Source of the DNA: Chloroflexota bacterium
GTDB taxonomy: Bacteria > Chloroflexota > Anaerolineae > Anaerolineales > UBA4823
DNA length: 64,000 bases
Reading direction: 5' to 3'
Assembly (NCBI GenBank): GCA_029782365.1
Contig: JAKOUW010000096.1
Coordinates: forward strand, 713,432 to 777,431
How positions within the stretch are numbered: position 1 is the first letter of the stretch; the number at the start of each line of letters is the position of its first letter. The notes below the pieces were generated by a model. That model was given only the letters and a program-made list of their open reading frames with translations. It was not told the origin of the DNA and did not search any database. This document shows, piece after piece, positions 8,479-17,706 of this stretch. Made by a program: the position numbers and the translations under genes.

Positions 8479-11271
8479 GTGCTGCTGGCGACAAAATTTC
8501 ACCGTCCATTGACTGTCGGTCGACTGACTGAGCGCCCGCGCCTGGATATGCGCCTGGATGAAGGCCTGGCTTCTGGCTGCCCGCTGATGCTGGTCATTGC
8601 TCCCGCCGGGTTTGGCAAATCCACCTTGGTGAGCGCCTGGCTCCAGCGGCAAAATATGCCTTTCACCTGGCTCTCGCTCGACCAAAGCGATAATGACCCG
8701 GCGCAGTTCCTCAGCTACCTGGTGGGCGCGCTGCAATTCATCGATCCGGCGCTCGGCGCCAGTCAGGTGAACCGCATCCAGACTGCCGGTGTGGCGGACA
8801 GCGAAGCGGTCTATGCCGATGTATTAAATATCCTGATCAACGAAATCTCAGTTCAACCAGGGGCTTTCCTGTTCGTGATGGATGACTGCCACCTGTTGAA
8901 GAACCCGCAGACCTTGCGGCTGATCAACCAGCTGGTCGATCACCAACCACCGCAGCTCCACCTGGTTCTGCTCTCGCGCGAGGATCTGCCGCTTCCCGTC
9001 TCGCGCCTGCGTGTGCGCCGCCAGTTAGTGGAAATTCGCCAATCTCACCTGCAGTTCCTACCGGCAGAAGCCGAGGATTTCCTGCGCGAAGGCATGGGCA
9101 TTCGCCAGTTGACGGCCAGCGACATCCTGGCGCTGTTCCAGCGCACCGAGGGTTGGATTGCTGGCCTGCAGTTGGCAGGGCTATCCATTCAATCAGAATC
9201 CGACACCGCGCGCTTCATCCGCTCCTTCACCGGCAGCGATCGCTTTATCCTGGATTATTTCATGGACGAAGTCTTTACCCGCCAGACGCCCGAAGTTCAG
9301 AAGTTTTTACTGGTCACCTCCCTTCTGGAGCGATTTTGCGCTCCCTTGTACGATGCAATGCAGGTCGAACTGTCTGAAATTCCGTCCAGCGACGGATCAA
9401 ATTCCCAGACACTGCTCGAACATCTGGAACGCGCCAACTTGTTCCTGATTCCGCTCGATAACCAGCGCCGTTGGTACCGCTACCACCACCTCTTCACCGA
9501 CTTGCTGCGCCATGCGCTGGAACAGATGGCCCGCAGCAAAATCCCTTTTCTGCATCTGCGAGCCAGTCAGTGGCTGGAGGCGAATGACCTCATCCCCGAA
9601 GCCGCTCAGCACGCCTTCAAAGCACAAGATTGGGTTTACGCGGCCGAACTTGTGGAGCGCCATGCCTGGAACATGATCCTGCACAGCCAGGTGGGCATTG
9701 TTTCCGATTGGTGCCGCGCCTTTCCTGAAGCTGTGATCAGCAAACGCCCAGCATTGTGTGTTTTCCACAGTTGGGCGCTGATCATCGCTTTCAAAAAGGA
9801 CGATTTCCCAGCGGCCAACATCCGCATCGACCAGGCGCAGGCCTCGCTGCCGAACATCGACCCGGCGGCCAAGATCCGCCTGGTGAGCGGCGCGCCGCTG
9901 GTGAACCTGCTGGCATGGGTCACCGGACATCTCACCCTCTTGCGCTCATTTATCCTGATGGCCTCATCCCGTGAGCAAGCTGACCCGCGGGCATTAGAGG
10001 AATTGGGAAATCTCGCCTACCAGCAGTTCCCTGCAGAAGATGCCACCGGCCGCTCGGTGGGTTTGCTGGATGTGAGTTATGCCAGCCAGGCGCTCAGCGA
10101 TGCCCATGAAGCCGAACAGCGCTTCGAAAAGGCGATGAACGTGGCGCTCAGCGGGGGCAATTTCTTCGGCGGGGTGGTGGCCGAGTACCACCGGGCGCAC
10201 GGCCTGTTCTCGCAGGGCAAACTGCGCGCCGCGCTGGCTTTTTGCCAGCAAAAAAAACAAACCTACCAGGGGTATTTCGAGCATCCGCTGACAGACCTGC
10301 CTGCCATCGCCCTGCTGGACCAGGCGATGGGCTGCGCTCTGTTGGAATTGGGTGAACTGCAAGAAGCTGAACAGCTCCTGCGCCAGGGCCTGGAAGTTGG
10401 ACAGTGGATGCCGCGCGAGGAACTGCCTGGCTACCTGGCGCTGGCGCGCCTGTGCGCCCTGAAAGGCGATGCCGCCGGCATGGAAGAGGCCTGGCGGCGC
10501 CTGGACATGCGCTGGCCCGACATCCGCTATTGCACACACGCCATGCGCATCCTCTACCATCTGCTGGCGCAGCCCGACGAGATCGAAGCCCGCCAGGCGG
10601 CCGCGCGCTGGGCTGAGGCCAACCCCCCAGCGATCGGCCCAGGGATTGTGATCCCCGGCATCGGCCCGGCATTCTTTGACGAGGCTGACCATGTTGTCTT
10701 TACCGCCTGGATCAAGATCCGGCTCATCCTGGGCCAGGCCGAGCAGGCGCAGCGGGTGATCGCTCCGATGCTGTCCACTGCGCAAGAACACCAGCTCATC
10801 CACCGGGTTATCGAGCTCTCTTTGCTCGAAGCCCAGGCGCTGTACCACCAGGGGTCAAAGGAGGGCGCCTTGTTACGTCTGCGGCAGGCGCTCTCCCTGG
10901 CCGAAACCAACGGCTACCTCTGCCTGATCGACCAGCACCCGCGCCTGCCGCGTTTGTTGCACGAAGGGCTGCAGGCTGGATTGGCGCCGGACTACATTCG
11001 CCGCCTCTTGGCTGCCAGGCGCGCTTCAGAACCAGCTCCAGCCGCCGGCCAGGCGCAACCCGTGCAGGGCGAACTGATCGAACCGCTCAGCAGCCGAGAA
11101 AAAGAAGTGTTGGGGCTGATGGCAACTGGCCTTTCAAACGCCGAGATCGCGGTTCGCCTGTATCTCTCCCCCTACACCCTCAAGGCTCATACCCAAAATA
11201 TTTTCCGCAAGCTGGATGTCCACAGCCGCCTCCAGGCGATTAACCGGGCGCGTGAGCTGCAACTGCTCTGA
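8479..11271 (+). CDS. MalT-like LuxR-family ATP-dependent transcriptional regulator
   Basis: 930 residues from a GTG preceded by ACAGGAG at 8466-8472. Domain order is that of large STAND/LAL activators: a P-loop APAGFGKST at residues 41-49, a Walker B-like FVMDDCH near 134, an NB-ARC/winged-helix section to about 330, a long TPR-like helical region, and a C-terminal LuxR-type helix-turn-helix (about 865-925) opening with LSSREKEVL and containing SNAEIA and LSPYTLKAH. Family members bind ATP and a small inducer and then activate promoters; MalT itself responds to maltotriose. The inducer here is unknown. A strong terminator follows at 11341-11369. No target gene is evident; the hydrolase upstream is one possibility. 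Confidence 0.92.
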   Translation: MLLATKFHRPLTVGRLTERPRLDMRLDEGLASGCPLMLVIAPAGFGKSTLVSAWLQRQNMPFTWLSLDQSDNDPAQFLSYLVGALQFIDPALGASQVNRIQTAGVADSEAVYADVLNILINEISVQPGAFLFVMDDCHLLKNPQTLRLINQLVDHQPPQLHLVLLSREDLPLPVSRLRVRRQLVEIRQSHLQFLPAEAEDFLREGMGIRQLTASDILALFQRTEGWIAGLQLAGLSIQSESDTARFIRSFTGSDRFILDYFMDEVFTRQTPEVQKFLLVTSLLERFCAPLYDAMQVELSEIPSSDGSNSQTLLEHLERANLFLIPLDNQRRWYRYHHLFTDLLRHALEQMARSKIPFLHLRASQWLEANDLIPEAAQHAFKAQDWVYAAELVERHAWNMILHSQVGIVSDWCRAFPEAVISKRPALCVFHSWALIIAFKKDDFPAANIRIDQAQASLPNIDPAAKIRLVSGAPLVNLLAWVTGHLTLLRSFILMASSREQADPRALEELGNLAYQQFPAEDATGRSVGLLDVSYASQALSDAHEAEQRFEKAMNVALSGGNFFGGVVAEYHRAHGLFSQGKLRAALAFCQQKKQTYQGYFEHPLTDLPAIALLDQAMGCALLELGELQEAEQLLRQGLEVGQWMPREELPGYLALARLCALKGDAAGMEEAWRRLDMRWPDIRYCTHAMRILYHLLAQPDEIEARQAAARWAEANPPAIGPGIVIPGIGPAFFDEADHVVFTAWIKIRLILGQAEQAQRVIAPMLSTAQEHQLIHRVIELSLLEAQALYHQGSKEGALLRLRQALSLAETNGYLCLIDQHPRLPRLLHEGLQAGLAPDYIRRLLAARRASEPAPAAGQAQPVQGELIEPLSSREKEVLGLMATGLSNAEIAVRLYLSPYTLKAHTQNIFRKLDVHSRLQAINRARELQLL

Positions 11272-11340
11272 TACCGAGAATCGCCTTTATTGACCCATCG
11301 AAACCCCAAAGCCCAACCTATCCCATCGACCAGTTAATTA

Positions 11341-11369
11341 CTCCCCTGCGGACAGGGGAGATTTTTTTT
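11341..11369 (+). terminator. Rho-independent terminator after the LuxR gene
   Basis: Perfect 8-base stem CTCCCCTG / CAGGGGAG with a CGGA loop, followed by A and eight T residues. It lies 70 bases past the regulator stop codon and separates it from the small membrane protein gene. Confidence 0.93.
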
Positions 11370-11437
11370 ATCAAAATATACAATGTAGATAAATGGGACA
11401 CATTCATCCAATGATGGCCCCAAGAAAGAAGGAATCT

Positions 11438-11881
11438 ATGTCTGAACAAACCCCCACCCCAACCCCTCCGCCCGATTACGATAACCGCCGCGCCTTGCGC
11501 CAGCAGCTGCGCGCCGCCCGCCGCGAGGCATTCGGCGGTTCCAGCTCTGCGGCGATCGTTGTGGGCGTCGTCCTGCTGCTGATCGGCGCAGTGTACCTGC
11601 TGCAAAACACGGGCGCAGTAAACTTTGCGCCCGCCAACTGGTGGGCGCTCTTCATCTTGATCCCGGCCGTAGCGTCGTTCGAATCCGCCCGGCGCCTGTC
11701 CCAGAGCGGCGAAAAGCGCCTGGCGCGTGCGGCGCGCAGTTCGCTGATGGTGGGCGGCATTTTAACCCTCGTCGCCGCCGCTTTCCTGTTGGATATGAAC
11801 TGGACCTTTGTCGGTCCCATCCTGATCATCCTGGCTGGGCTTGGCCTGATCGCCAATTATCTGCTGCCGGTGAAAGAATAG
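11438..11881 (+). CDS. Small membrane protein, LiaI/LiaF transmembrane-region-like (DUF5668-like)
   Basis: 147 residues from the ATG at 11438, which has AAGAAGGAA a few bases upstream; a longer GTG/ATG start from 11393 lacks such a site and would add a non-conserved leader. After a Pro/Thr-rich and charged cytoplasmic N-terminus come two pairs of hydrophobic helices separated by a basic loop (about residues 42-85 and 100-143). The second helix of each pair has the NWW.LFILIPA or TFVGPILIILAGL pattern of the LiaF/DUF5668 membrane module. In the Lia system such proteins sense envelope stress. Here no partner kinase is adjacent; a soluble toast-rack-like protein is encoded far away at 62060. Confidence 0.72.
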   Translation: MSEQTPTPTPPPDYDNRRALRQQLRAARREAFGGSSSAAIVVGVVLLLIGAVYLLQNTGAVNFAPANWWALFILIPAVASFESARRLSQSGEKRLARAARSSLMVGGILTLVAAAFLLDMNWTFVGPILIILAGLGLIANYLLPVKE

Positions 11882-11999
11882 ACGTCAGGTCTAGTCAATT
11901 GTATCGACAAATTTCGACGGACAGGGGTAATTGCGCGCAACACTAGCGGCTGAACAGCCAGGGCGCAATGCGGCGAAGTGAATTTTCTTGGCGCTTGTG

Positions 12000-12039
12000 C
12001 GCCGCGGCGTGAGATTTTCGAAAATCCCACGCCACGGCG
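12000..12039. repeat. Loopless 20-base inverted repeat between convergent genes
   Basis: Two 20-base arms (12000-12019 and 12020-12039) pair at 18 of 20 positions around the centre TTTTCGAAAA. It lies just past the stop of the minus-strand metzincin-like gene at 12045 and after the plus-strand gene ending at 11881. It may act as a bidirectional transcript-end hairpin or be a dispersed palindromic element. A similar GGCGTG...CACGCC hairpin occurs at 62832-62856. Confidence 0.7.
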
Positions 12040-12044
12040 TAAGG

Positions 12045-15000
12045 TTACCGGTTCATCACCGGCATAAACAGCGTAAACCCGGCGAACTTCCCGGCCGGCG
12101 GCGAGGGTGCGGCCCCCACCACCAGGCTGACCGTGACCACCACGTTCGCTCCGCCGCCCGCCGGGCTGAGGGTGACATGGGCGGTGTGAACGCCGGGCGC
12201 CATGCCGGCCGGCGAGGCGCTCAGCGTCAGCGCCGCGGGGCTGCCATCCGCGCTCAGCGTGCCGCCGCTGGCGCTGAGACCCAGCCAGGGCTGGTCGGAG
12301 CTGGCCGTCCAATCCAGGCTGCCGCCGCCGCTGTTGTTGACCGTCAGCGTGGCTGTCACGACGGTGGATGATTCAACGGGCACCTGCCAGCCCACCTGCT
12401 GGGGAGCGGCTTCCAGCGTCGGCCCGGGCAGGCTGAGGTCGTCGTCCACGCTGATGGTGATTGAGGTGGTGGCGGTCAGGCTCAGGCTGTTGGTGGCTTG
12501 CAGGGTGAGGGTGTTGACGCCCACCGGCAGGTCGTAAAGCGTCAGGCTGGCGCCGGCGCCCAGCGCCTGACCGGCGCCGTCTTTCCAGGCCAGGCGGGCC
12601 GGGTCGAGCAGGCCGTCCTGGGCATCCTGGGCGAAGCCGCTGACGTTGACCTGCTGGCCGTAATGCAGGTGCGTACCCGCGCCCGGCGAGAGGATGAACG
12701 GCTGGGGCGGCTTGCCCGCCAGGGCGTAGGGCTTGCTGTCGGCGAGGGCGGTGTTGGCGCCGTCGCTGGCGATCACCCGGAACACGCCGCTTTTCGCACC
12801 CGGCAGTTGATCGGTATCAATATCGAGCGACTGGCCGCGGTAGCCCATGGCCACCGGCAGAAAACTGGCGCCGCCGTCCGGGCTGTAAGCGATATCGAAG
12901 GTCAGACGGTCGCCGTCTTTGTCCTGGGCGCTCCAGGCCAGGGTGGCTTTGCCGCTGACCGGCTGCAGGGCGAACGGCAGGCTGACGTTCCCCACCTGGG
13001 GCGGCGTGGGGCTGATGTGGTAGCTCGCCAGCACGATGTCCTTGTCGAGCGGCAGCACCTGCACGCTGTCCACGCCCGGCGCGTAGGTCAGCGCCTCGCC
13101 AAAGGCCTGGTTCGGGCCGTCCACCACGGCCTGCGTCGCAAAGCGCACTTCGGAGAGCAGGCCGCCGTTGGCGTCGACCTGCCGCAGGCGGTAAGCGCCG
13201 GTGGGATCGGGGTCTTTGATGTTCACCAGCTCGGGCTGGCGGCTGACCGTCGTGATGCTGGCCGTCTGGGCGCCGGGGTTGACCTGCCCGGCAACGTACA
13301 GAAAATCGCCCACCATCGGCCGGTTGTCGCCCAGGCTCTGCGGCAGGCTGGGATGGGCGATCATGTAATCGTACATGGCTTTGTAGTTGTAATCGCTGAG
13401 CCACTGGTTGCTGCAGTAACTCATCACGTCGTTCCAGATGTTGGAGGGCAGCACCGCCGGCTTGATATTGAGCGATTTATCGCCGCGGTCGAAGCCTTCC
13501 GTCGCGCCGCTCGCATCGCCGATGGGGGCGGTCGAGTGCGAGGTGTCGCCGTACGGGAAGCCGGAATCGTCCCGGCTGTGCCCGCAGTTCTCCACTGCGG
13601 CGGTCGCCGGGTCATCCGAGCCGGCCACGGGGTGCATGCGGCCCAGCGAATGGCCGATCTCGTGGGCGGCGTACCAGTCGGCGTAGGTGCCGTCCGTGTC
13701 CCAGCCGCTGCCCAGGGAGAACGGACTGCCCGGAGTGCCGGCCGGGCCGACCGAGGTGAGGGCATACATCGCCTGGCCGCGCGGGAAGTTCTTCGAAGCG
13801 TCAGAGATCATGCCGTAAAAGAAGGCCTTCGGGTTGGGGTGCAGGTTGAAAATGCTAAACAGAGAAGGCGCGATGCGCAGGATGTTCAGCCATTGGTTGG
13901 CGTAATAGCTGGCGCACAGCGATACGTCAGAGCCCGGGCTGGAATACACCCTGAAGCAGTCGGCGTCAGTGCGGTTCACGTAATGGCCGAGCGTCGTCCC
14001 GCCGTCCAGGTGCAGCAGGGTGGGTTTGAAATACTCGCCCACCGCCCCGCCCAGCGGGTAAGCGCGCAGGATCCAGGAGTAGGTGTGCAGGATGTCCTCG
14101 GTGTAGCGCGGCGAATAGCTGGTGGTGGTGATGGCGTAAGTCAGGTCGAAAAAGTCCACCGTCAGCGAGGGCGAGGGGTTGAAGGTTGCCCCGCCCGGCA
14201 GGTCGTATTCGTTGTCCAGGTAATTGGTCTCGGTCGGGTCGCGGTACGGGTTCACCTTGACGTGCAGGTCGAGGCTGGCGCGGTCGGTCCAGTCGGTGGG
14301 CAGTTCAAACCAGAAGCTCTGGTTGATGTCTTTGCGCTCAGGGCTGGGGCGGATGGTGATGACCGTGTTGGGGTTGGAGGGGTAGATTTCCTTGCGCGCC
14401 ACGGCTGCGGTGGTGGAGAGCAGGGCGGTCACGCCGGGCACCGCACTGCCCGCCGCGCTGACATACACCCGCACAATGGTCGGCCGCTTGCGCACCAGCA
14501 TGACTCTGTTGGAGGTGTTCTGGATGCCCTGGGTGATTTCCATTCCGGTGACGAAAACGTTGCCGGAGGGCAGGGCGCCGCTGTCGCTCATCAGCTTGCG
14601 CAGGGAGCCGCTGCGCACCCAGAACAGGCGCTCGCCGTCGGTGCTGAGGTGCGAGGGGATGTCGAAGGCGGTCGATGGGCCGTAGGAATAGATGTCGGCC
14701 TTGCCGGTCTGGCTGGTCTTGCCGGTGCGCACCAGGTACTCGGCCACCTCGCACAGCGGGGCGCAGTTCACCTGGCGTTTTTCAAACAGGAACAGCCGGT
14801 TGCTGCCATCCGACACCAGGTCGTACACCACAGTCTGGTTGAAGAGGGCGGTGTAAACCGGCGAGCCGAGGATGGTGCGCGAGTTGATATAGCGGTACAC
14901 CTTATCGCCCTGGGCGACGAAGGCCACGGTGGTGAAATCACAGCCTTCGGGGAGGGTGCAGTAGGTGGTGATGCGCGGGTCAACGTAATAGCCGGTCATG

Positions 15001-15704
15001 GCGGTGGAGACGGTGCGGCCGATGCCCACGTCCACGCCCGGCTCGAAGCGGTACAGGAAGGCGCCGGCGCTGTAAAAGACGAAATGCCCGTCGGTCTGCA
15101 GGGTGTCGATCACCCCGCCGGGCTGCACCAGCAGGGTGGTGGCGTTGGTGGCTTTGAGCACCACGCTGATCGCCGCGCTGGCGCCGCTGGAATTGCCGCT
15201 CAGGGTGAACAGCCGGTCTCCGCCGTCGGCCACCAGGCCCGGGCCGGTCAAGGCGGCGTTGAGTGTCTCGGGCGGGTCGCCGGGGTTGGCGTTGACCGAC
15301 AGGCGCATCAGGCCGCCGGGGCCCAACCAGTAAACGTAGTTGGCGTCGGCGGCGATGTTGGAGGTCGCCAGGTACTGCTCGCAGGTGCGGTGGGCGGCGT
15401 AGAGCACGCGCGGCCTGCCGCCGCTGGCTGGCAGGCGCTGGATCGTTTCGTTGGTGCCGGGGATGCCGAAGGGGCACAGCGGCACCCGGTTGTCGTACCA
15501 GAAGAGCTTGGGCGCCGCCAGGGCGTAGCTGGCGACGTCGCTGGGCACCAGCTCTTCAGAGACATCCAGCGCAGATGGGGCAGCCGGCGAAGCCGGGGCG
15601 CTGGTCAGCGGCCCGCCCTCAGCCGGAGCGGCGGCCGCCGGCGGCGCGGACAGGGTTGGGGCGAGCAGAGACAGGATGCAGAAGAAGACAAGCAGCTTGC
15701 GCAT
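12045..15704 (-). CDS. Secreted metzincin-like metalloprotease with C-terminal BACON-like domain
   Basis: 1219 residues from the ATG at 15704, which has GGAGGA immediately upstream (minus strand); the frame stays open further but that extension lies over the DinB gene and reads as its shadow. A signal peptide (about 1-24, ending in an Ala-rich cleavage region) leads a ~400-residue part with beta-propeller-like sequence. Near residue 680 is HEIGHSLGRMH, the HExxHxxGxxH zinc site of metzincins, and near 759 DVMSYC, a plausible Met-turn, so it is likely an active zinc protease of the metzincin clan. Ig/cadherin-like sandwiches follow, then a BACON-like domain (about 1100-1195, with DWTASSDQPWL). 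The chain ends in LFMPVMNR, the shared C-terminal motif. The protease subfamily and substrate are unknown. Confidence 0.83.
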   Translation of the reverse strand: MRKLLVFFCILSLLAPTLSAPPAAAAPAEGGPLTSAPASPAAPSALDVSEELVPSDVASYALAAPKLFWYDNRVPLCPFGIPGTNETIQRLPASGGRPRVLYAAHRTCEQYLATSNIAADANYVYWLGPGGLMRLSVNANPGDPPETLNAALTGPGLVADGGDRLFTLSGNSSGASAAISVVLKATNATTLLVQPGGVIDTLQTDGHFVFYSAGAFLYRFEPGVDVGIGRTVSTAMTGYYVDPRITTYCTLPEGCDFTTVAFVAQGDKVYRYINSRTILGSPVYTALFNQTVVYDLVSDGSNRLFLFEKRQVNCAPLCEVAEYLVRTGKTSQTGKADIYSYGPSTAFDIPSHLSTDGERLFWVRSGSLRKLMSDSGALPSGNVFVTGMEITQGIQNTSNRVMLVRKRPTIVRVYVSAAGSAVPGVTALLSTTAAVARKEIYPSNPNTVITIRPSPERKDINQSFWFELPTDWTDRASLDLHVKVNPYRDPTETNYLDNEYDLPGGATFNPSPSLTVDFFDLTYAITTTSYSPRYTEDILHTYSWILRAYPLGGAVGEYFKPTLLHLDGGTTLGHYVNRTDADCFRVYSSPGSDVSLCASYYANQWLNILRIAPSLFSIFNLHPNPKAFFYGMISDASKNFPRGQAMYALTSVGPAGTPGSPFSLGSGWDTDGTYADWYAAHEIGHSLGRMHPVAGSDDPATAAVENCGHSRDDSGFPYGDTSHSTAPIGDASGATEGFDRGDKSLNIKPAVLPSNIWNDVMSYCSNQWLSDYNYKAMYDYMIAHPSLPQSLGDNRPMVGDFLYVAGQVNPGAQTASITTVSRQPELVNIKDPDPTGAYRLRQVDANGGLLSEVRFATQAVVDGPNQAFGEALTYAPGVDSVQVLPLDKDIVLASYHISPTPPQVGNVSLPFALQPVSGKATLAWSAQDKDGDRLTFDIAYSPDGGASFLPVAMGYRGQSLDIDTDQLPGAKSGVFRVIASDGANTALADSKPYALAGKPPQPFILSPGAGTHLHYGQQVNVSGFAQDAQDGLLDPARLAWKDGAGQALGAGASLTLYDLPVGVNTLTLQATNSLSLTATTSITISVDDDLSLPGPTLEAAPQQVGWQVPVESSTVVTATLTVNNSGGGSLDWTASSDQPWLGLSASGGTLSADGSPAALTLSASPAGMAPGVHTAHVTLSPAGGGANVVVTVSLVVGAAPSPPAGKFAGFTLFMPVMNR

Positions 15705-15724
15705 GGTTCCTCCGTGCGGATGAT

Positions 15725-16237
15725 TCAGGGGTTTTCGGGGCGGTAAGGCGCCAGTTCGTCGATGTCGCCGACAAACTGCGCAAGGTTGGCGTGGCCAAGC
15801 TGCTGGCGAATGGCCATGTTTTCGCCGGTGTGGTACCAGTAATGATAGGTGGTGCGCAGCAGTAAACTGCCGAAGGTGACATCCCGCCGCCGCCCGCCCA
15901 CCACCACGTACTCCGCCAGTTGGGCGGTCGTAACCGCCTCCAGCCAGGGGTCGGCCGCCTGGGTGATCGCCTGCCAGGCGGCCAGCATCTCCCTGAGCGA
16001 GGGCGTGCTGGCCGGCGCGCCGTAGGCAAAGGCGCGGTTGATCTCTGGAAAAGGCATCTGGTCCTGAGCAAAGTGCAGGAAATAGCGCTGTTCCTGCCAG
16101 GCCAGGTGGCCGACGTTCCAACTGAGGCAGTTCATCGGCAGGAGGCGCACCTGGGCGTCTGCTTCGGAGACATCCTGGATGCCCCGGTAAAATTCGCTGC
16201 GGGTAAAACGGAGCTGGCTGACTAACGGATGCGGCAT
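15725..16237 (-). CDS. DinB-family four-helix protein
   Basis: 170 residues from the ATG at 16237. Helical throughout, with His in NVGHLAW (about residue 43) and in YHYWYHTGE (about 133-138), the spacing of the metal-binding histidine triad of DinB/YfiT-like proteins. These form metal-binding four-helix bundles and include thiol-dependent transferases; the reaction here is unknown. The stop lies 20 bases before the start of the metzincin-like gene, which has its own strong ribosome binding site, so the two may be co-transcribed without a functional link. Confidence 0.82.
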   Translation of the reverse strand: MPHPLVSQLRFTRSEFYRGIQDVSEADAQVRLLPMNCLSWNVGHLAWQEQRYFLHFAQDQMPFPEINRAFAYGAPASTPSLREMLAAWQAITQAADPWLEAVTTAQLAEYVVVGGRRRDVTFGSLLLRTTYHYWYHTGENMAIRQQLGHANLAQFVGDIDELAPYRPENP

Positions 16238-16435
16238 GGGAGGCGTTCCTTCCCTGGCTGACTCAAGCGGGCAAATATTACACCAATTTTACTCCAGATT
16301 AGCAGAAAATGAGCGGAGGGGCGTGGGAATAATTTCTCAGGCGGTGAGCCTGTGGACGAACGGCTTCCTCCGCGCCGCCGGGGAGTAATAAAACCACCAG
16401 GCATAAAGAAACCCCTGTTTTCCTTTGCGTTCATC

Positions 16436-16474
16436 GCGCCTTTGCGTGCGAAGTGTTCGCTCACGCCAAGGCGC
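16436..16474. repeat. Nested inverted repeat
   Basis: Arms GCGCCTTTGCGTG (16436-16448) and CACGCCAAGGCGC (16462-16474) match at 12 of 13 positions, and between them a smaller hairpin CGAA-GTG-TTCG can form. It lies 39 bases upstream of the TATAAT box of the binding-protein gene, so it could be a regulatory structure or a dispersed REP-like element. Confidence 0.6.
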
Positions 16475-16512
16475 CAGGGCATAACCGGCAACCAATAAAA
16501 AGCGATTCAGTA

Positions 16513-16518
16513 TATAAT
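16513..16518 (+). promoter_or_regulatory. Candidate -10 box (TATAAT) of the binding-protein/kinase/GGDEF operon
   Basis: TATAAT 50 bases before the ATG at 16568; no clear -35 box is seen 16-18 bases upstream. Confidence 0.4.
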
Positions 16519-16567
16519 CTCTTAACGCATTGACCGATGTCGTTTATTTCCCCTTGGGAGGTCCCCG

Positions 16568-17695
16568 ATGCTCCCCTTGCCATTTGAAAGAGCGTTCGTC
16601 CGGGCTGCTTTACGCAGATCCGCAAGCTCCTGCCTTGCCTTTGCCGCCTGCCTGGTCGGGCTGTTGGCTGGGCTGGCAGGCTGCAGCTCTCCACCCAGCG
16701 CCGCCCAGCTTCCACAGGAATTGACCCTGTACAACTGGGAAGGGGACATCCCGCAGTCCGTCCTGGACGCCTTTACACAAGAAACCCAGGTGAAAGTCAG
16801 CTACCAGGTGTACGAATCGCAGGAGGATGCCATCCAGAACATGCGCGCCGGTAAGCGCTACGATGTGGTCATCATGGAGAGCCGGTTCATTCCCCTGCTG
16901 GTTGGCGAGAACCTGCTGGCAGAGCTGGATTACCAGAACATCCCCAATTTCAAGAACATCGCGCCCAATTTCCGCGGCCTGTTATACGACCCCGATAACC
17001 GCCACGCCATCCCCTATTCCTGGGGCGTCACCGGTCTGCTGGTGCGCACCGACCTGGCAGGCGGCGCGGTCACGCGCTGGAGCGACCTGTGGGACCCCCG
17101 CTATACCGGCAAAGTGGCCATCTGGCGCGGCCAACCGCGCGAGGTGCTGGCGCTGACGTTGAAATCGCTGGGGTTTTCAGCCAATTCAGAGAAACCTGAC
17201 GAAGTGGAGGCCGCTCTGCAGCGCCTGCAAGCTCTGAAAAAAGGCCTGCATTTCATAGAAGATTACAGTATGGACAGCGCCGCCGCCGCCTTGGCCAGCG
17301 GCCAGGTGACCATCGCCATGGGTTATTCCGGCGACCTGGCCGCCAGCCGCGCCGAGAGCCTGCCGGTGGAATTTGTGCTGCCAGGCGAAGGCGCCGTCCT
17401 GTGGGGCGACACCTTCATCGTTCCCGCCAACAGCCAAAATAAGCCGCTCGCCGAAAGTTTTATCAATTATCTCTTGCGCCCAGAGGTCAGCGCCCAAATT
17501 GTCAACCAGAAAGGCTATGCCAGCGCCAACGCCGCCGATCATCCCTTCATCGAACCATCTATCCTGAACGATCCCAGCATCTATCCCGGCGAAAATGATC
17601 TCAAGAAAGCCGAAATCATCCTGCCGCTCAGCGCCGCCGGCCAGGCTCTGTACGATGACGCCTGGCAGCGTTTCATGGATGCCGGTAACCCCTGA
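16568..17695 (+). CDS. PotD/PotF-like polyamine-type substrate-binding lipoprotein
   Basis: 375 residues, ATG preceded by TTGGGAGG at 16554-16561. A basic N-terminus and hydrophobic helix end in the lipobox LAGC (Cys 39), so the mature protein is a membrane-anchored lipoprotein. The body is a type II periplasmic binding fold of the spermidine/putrescine family: [18 protein letters not shown] at the mature start, [23 protein letters not shown], then the late [17 protein letters not shown] segment. Aspartates and aromatics typical of polyamine pockets are present, but the ligand is not proven. No permease or ATPase genes are nearby; a kinase gene starts 11 bases after the stop. The protein may therefore be the ligand-capturing part of a sensor rather than of a transporter. 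Confidence 0.85.
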   Translation: MLPLPFERAFVRAALRRSASSCLAFAACLVGLLAGLAGCSSPPSAAQLPQELTLYNWEGDIPQSVLDAFTQETQVKVSYQVYESQEDAIQNMRAGKRYDVVIMESRFIPLLVGENLLAELDYQNIPNFKNIAPNFRGLLYDPDNRHAIPYSWGVTGLLVRTDLAGGAVTRWSDLWDPRYTGKVAIWRGQPREVLALTLKSLGFSANSEKPDEVEAALQRLQALKKGLHFIEDYSMDSAAAALASGQVTIAMGYSGDLAASRAESLPVEFVLPGEGAVLWGDTFIVPANSQNKPLAESFINYLLRPEVSAQIVNQKGYASANAADHPFIEPSILNDPSIYPGENDLKKAEIILPLSAAGQALYDDAWQRFMDAGNP

Positions 17696-17706
17696 GCCAA
17701 CCTCGT

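Larger units (their letters stand above)
16238..16567. other. Intergenic region between divergent genes
   Basis: 330 bases between the DinB start (minus) and the binding-protein start (plus). Nothing coding is seen. It contains a long imperfect inverted repeat at 16436-16474 and a TATAAT box at 16513-16518. The wording of the 16420-16475 part (TTTGCGTTCATCGCGCCTTT-like) resembles short intergenic repeats common in some bacterial genomes. Confidence 0.55.

Noticed and set aside
12498-15746. 1082-codon open frame on the plus strand
   Set aside because: It is antisense to the metzincin-like gene, whose reading has a signal peptide, ribosome binding site and zinc motif. The plus frame shows no domain and is rich in Val/Gly/Arg/His as expected for a shadow of GC-rich coding sequence.
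15705-16121. N-terminal extension of the metzincin-like frame
   Set aside because: It lies over the DinB gene and translates to Pro/Arg/His-rich noise; the ATG at 15704 with GGAGGA and a signal peptide is the credible start.
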